Shown piece after piece: positions 16,516 to 18,392 of a stretch of DNA of 18,392 nt. The position numbers were made by a program, and so were the translations under genes. The first letter of the stretch is position 1. Every line of letters starts with the position of its first letter. The stretch comes from Sideroxydans sp. (lineage in GTDB: Bacteria; Pseudomonadota; Gammaproteobacteria; Burkholderiales; Gallionellaceae): contig JAVBYP010000269.1 of assembly GCA_030823965.1 (NCBI GenBank), forward strand, positions 1-18,392, given 5' to 3'. The notes below the pieces were generated by a model. It saw only the letters and a list, made by a program, of their open reading frames with translations. It had not been told where the DNA came from and searched no databases.

Positions 16516-17124
16516 ATGCACGAAATTCTTTTCCAAGACGAGTACCTACTTATCGTCAACAAACCCGCTGGCTTGCTGTCCGTACCGGGTCGGGGTGAGG
16601 ATAAACAGGATTGTCTGTCTGCCCGAATCCAACAACGATTCCCCGATGCCCTAGTCGTTCATCGCCTCGATATGGCGACTTCCGGTTTGATGGTTTTCGC
16701 GCGGGGTGAGGTTATGCAGCGCGAGTTGTCGCGCATGTTTCGGGAGCGGGAGGTGACGAAGCGTTACGTGGCGCTGGTGGCGGGTGTGCTTGAGAACGAG
16801 GTTGGCGAGATCGATCTGCCACTCATGGTGGATTGGCCGAACCGCCCTAAGAGTAAGGTCGACCACGAGTCAGGTAAGCCCTCGCTTACGCGCTATCGTT
16901 TGCTGTGTATCGAGGATGGTGATTCACGGGTGGAACTAGAGCCCATCACTGGACGGACGCATCAGTTGCGCTTGCACCTTGCCAGCATCGGCCATCCCAT
17001 CATCGGGGATACTTTGTACGATGGGCGAATTGCGGAGCGGTTGATGTTGCATGCGACGCGTTTGGCCTTCGATCACCCTATCACTGCAAAGCCCTTGTAC
17101 TTCGAGAGTGACGCCCCATATTAG
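16516..17124 (+). CDS. rluA: RluA-family pseudouridine synthase (23S rRNA U746 / tRNA U32 type)
   Basis: The enzyme isomerises uridine to pseudouridine in RNA. The 202-residue form lacks an S4 domain and is close to E. coli RluA (219 residues), which modifies 23S rRNA U746 and several tRNAs at U32; the exact target here is inferred from this similarity. Visible signatures are ILFQDEYLLIVNKPAGLLSV at the start, the catalytic motif VVHRLDMATSGLMVFA with D52, RYVALVAG, and ITGRTHQLRLHLASIGHPIIG near the C-terminus. ATG 16516 gives the family N-terminus. The frame opens at 16414, but that part lies inside the preceding gene. No Shine-Dalgarno is evident. The 28-base gap upstream is part of the AT-rich island, so the native leader may have been displaced. 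Confidence 0.93.
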   Translation: MHEILFQDEYLLIVNKPAGLLSVPGRGEDKQDCLSARIQQRFPDALVVHRLDMATSGLMVFARGEVMQRELSRMFREREVTKRYVALVAGVLENEVGEIDLPLMVDWPNRPKSKVDHESGKPSLTRYRLLCIEDGDSRVELEPITGRTHQLRLHLASIGHPIIGDTLYDGRIAERLMLHATRLAFDHPITAKPLYFESDAPY

Positions 17125-17126
17125 GT

Positions 17127-17150
17127 GGCGCGTCCGTTATAATCCGCGCC
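17127..17150. other. Hairpin GGCGCG/CGCGCC with a TATAAT -10 hexamer in its loop
   Basis: GGCGCG at 17127-17132 pairs perfectly with CGCGCC at 17145-17150 around a 12-base loop that contains TATAAT at 17138-17143. It begins 3 bases after the rluA stop and ends 30 bases before the next gene. The perfect -10 hexamer suggests a promoter for the 17181 gene, but no good -35 sits 16-18 bases upstream. The hairpin lacks a T-tract, so a classical terminator is not supported. Confidence 0.4.
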
Positions 17151-17180
17151 GTTGTCTATAGATCATTTCAGAAAAGTCTT

Positions 17181-17561
17181 ATGCCTTTGCCTAAAGCCGT
17201 TGTCACCATCCCACTCGCGCTCGTTACCATCGTTGCGGCTGTGTTCGCCGCCTATACATGGGTGGCGTTGACGTGGAACTATTCGGAGGGGGAGCGTGCG
17301 GGTTTCATGCAGAAGCTGTCGAAAAAGGGCTGGCTGTGCAAGACTTGGGAAGGTGAGCTTTCGCTGGTGGCTTTGCCCGGCGCGGCACCTGAGAAGTTCT
17401 TGTTCACCGTACGTGATGATGCGGTGGCAGACAAGATCAACAAGCTCGTGGGCCAGCGCGTGGCCTTGGTGTATGCAGAGCATAAAGGTGTGCCCACTAG
17501 TTGCTTCGGTGACACCGCGTATTTCGTATCAGATGTAAAAGTAGTACAACCTAATCTTTAA
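17181..17561 (+). CDS. Conserved small membrane-anchored protein of unknown function
   Basis: This 126-residue protein has one N-terminal membrane segment at about 7-30 (VVTIPLALVTIVAAVFAAYT) with no clear cleavage site, so it is probably anchored in the inner membrane with the remainder in the periplasm. The soluble part begins NYSEGERAGFMQKLSKKGW, a stretch I associate from memory with a conserved but uncharacterised family. It continues KTWEGELSLVALPG, then FTVRDDAVADKINKLVGQRVALVYAEHKG, a pattern of short beta strands that could be an OB-like barrel. Cysteines are C53 and C108. The upstream AGAAAAG is a weak ribosome site. The gene lies 15 bases before the Tim44-like gene and may share its transcript. 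No function is assigned. Confidence 0.8.
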   Translation: MPLPKAVVTIPLALVTIVAAVFAAYTWVALTWNYSEGERAGFMQKLSKKGWLCKTWEGELSLVALPGAAPEKFLFTVRDDAVADKINKLVGQRVALVYAEHKGVPTSCFGDTAYFVSDVKVVQPNL

Positions 17562-17576
17562 ACCTAGAGGAATCAG

Positions 17577-18392
17577 ATGAAACGTTTCGCCATTTTCTTG
17601 ACCATCGTTCTGACCAGTCTTTCTTTGCTCGCAGCTAACGCAGAAGCCAAGCGCTTCGGTGGCGGAGGTAGCATCGGCAAGCAACGCAGCATGAGCGCGC
17701 CACCGCAAAAGGCGGATGCGGCGCCTGCACAACAAGCGGCTCCCGCAGCGGCAGGTGCAGCAGCAGCGAAGCAACCAAACAAATGGTTGGGTCCATTGGC
17801 AGGTATCGCTGCCGGTCTTGGCTTGGCAGCGCTGTTCTCGCACTTCGGTTTGGGTGAAGGCATGGGTATGTTGCTGATGATCATCGCGGGTGCGATCGCG
17901 GTGTTCTTCCTCATCTCTATGTTCCGCAAGAAGCAGCAACCGGCGATGCAATACGCAGGCTCTGCACCTGGCAACACGGGCTACCAAGCGCCCGCTCAAC
18001 CTGTGATGAGTGGCGGCAGTGCTGCGCCAGTAGCCCCTGTGGCTGCGGCGAACATCCCTGCCGATTTCCCTGTGGATAGCTTCTTGCGCGGTGCGAAGAC
18101 GACCTTCATTCGCTTGCAAGCAGCGAACGACCGCAAGGATCTGAACGACATCCGCGAATACACCACACCTGAGATGTACGCCGAGATCTCGATGCAGATG
18201 CAAGAGCGTGGCGACGCAGAGCAGAAGACAGATGTGGGCTTCGTGAATGCGAGCCTGTTGGAAGTGGTGACTGAGAACGACATCGCTACGGCTAGCGTAC
18301 GCATGAGCGGCCAGATCCGCGAGAACAACGGCGCACCAGAGAACTTCGACGAGATCTGGCATGTGCAGAAGGACTTGAAGGACGACAAGGCG
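17577..18392 (+). CDS. Tim44-like domain membrane protein (5' part, 3' end outside window)
   Basis: The open frame runs from ATG 17577 to the window edge, 272 codons without a stop. AGAGGAA at 17566-17572 is a good ribosome site. A signal peptide ends near A24 (MKRFAIFLTIVLTSLSLLAA, NAEA), followed by KRFGGGGSIGKQR, the hallmark of bacterial Tim44-like proteins. Residues about 41-68 are Ala/Pro/Gln-rich and disordered. Two membrane segments follow at about 71-92 and 96-116, then FRKK. A second low-complexity linker runs to about 158. The Tim44-like domain begins near 163 with DFPVDSFLRGAKTTFIRLQA, then YTTPEMYAEI and FDEIWHVQKD. In mitochondria Tim44 tethers the import motor; the role of bacterial homologues is unclear. 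The C-terminal end of the domain is probably just beyond the window. Confidence 0.9.
   Translation, partial: MKRFAIFLTIVLTSLSLLAANAEAKRFGGGGSIGKQRSMSAPPQKADAAPAQQAAPAAAGAAAAKQPNKWLGPLAGIAAGLGLAALFSHFGLGEGMGMLLMIIAGAIAVFFLISMFRKKQQPAMQYAGSAPGNTGYQAPAQPVMSGGSAAPVAPVAAANIPADFPVDSFLRGAKTTFIRLQAANDRKDLNDIREYTTPEMYAEISMQMQERGDAEQKTDVGFVNASLLEVVTENDIATASVRMSGQIRENNGAPENFDEIWHVQKDLKDDKA

Noticed and set aside
17529..18362. 277-codon His/Cys/Arg-rich frame on the minus strand
   Set aside because: It is antisense to the Tim44-like gene, whose signal peptide, signature and ribosome site are clear. The odd composition is the reverse reading of Ala/Gln-rich coding sequence.
1..18392. tRNA, rRNA, CRISPR array, transposase, riboswitch or phage genes
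   Set aside because: None was recognised on reading; gaps are short and accounted for by the elements listed.

Overview
The window looks like core chromosome of a betaproteobacterium, probably Nitrosomonadales (Gallionellaceae-like or a relative). This placement rests on gene content and protein style: a PilJ-PilL twitching chemosensory pair, the algH-ruvX-pyrB cluster, a DUF4124/glutaredoxin protein and a Tim44-like protein with an AKRFGGGGSIGKQR signature. It is inference, because no database search was possible. GC is moderately high in the core genes and visibly lower in two short stretches (about 6175-6513 and 16038-16515).

Region 1 (1-6174): the 3' part of pilJ, a type IV pilus methyl-accepting protein, is followed within 8 bases by pilL/chpA, a very large hybrid CheA-type kinase. 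It carries three recognisable Hpt histidine sites plus a degenerate N-terminal one, then the kinase core, a CheW domain and a C-terminal receiver. Region 2 (6175-6513) is a low-GC gap that may hold the frameshifted remnant of a small gene on the minus strand. Region 3 (6514-9214) has an EntS-like MFS exporter convergent with a class I CPD photolyase (phrB). Region 4 (9215-9401) is filled mostly by a 140-base imperfect inverted-repeat element between the divergent phrB and algH.

Region 5 (9402-12637) is a tight operon, algH-ruvX-pyrB-pyrX, in which each gene overlaps the next by 4 or 8 bases. The last gene is a dihydroorotase homologue that has lost every recognisable metal and catalytic residue. 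PyrB and this pseudo-dihydroorotase probably form a class A aspartate transcarbamoylase like that of Pseudomonas, so a working dihydroorotase must be encoded elsewhere. Region 6 (12638-12758) holds a second inverted repeat built from CACAGAG units.

Region 7 (12759-16037) is prlC (oligopeptidase A), an exported DUF4124-glutaredoxin protein and xthA (exonuclease III), closely packed. Region 8 (16038-16515) is an AT-rich island of one gene, an unrecognised protein with a PD-(D/E)XK-like residue pattern. Region 9 (16516-18392) has an RluA-family pseudouridine synthase, a small membrane-anchored protein of unknown function and the 5' part of a Tim44-like membrane protein that runs off the window.

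No tRNA, rRNA, CRISPR array, IS transposase or phage gene was seen. I did not find a complete new system. The least explained items are the two inverted-repeat elements, the orphan nuclease-like gene and the decayed gene at 6246-6471.
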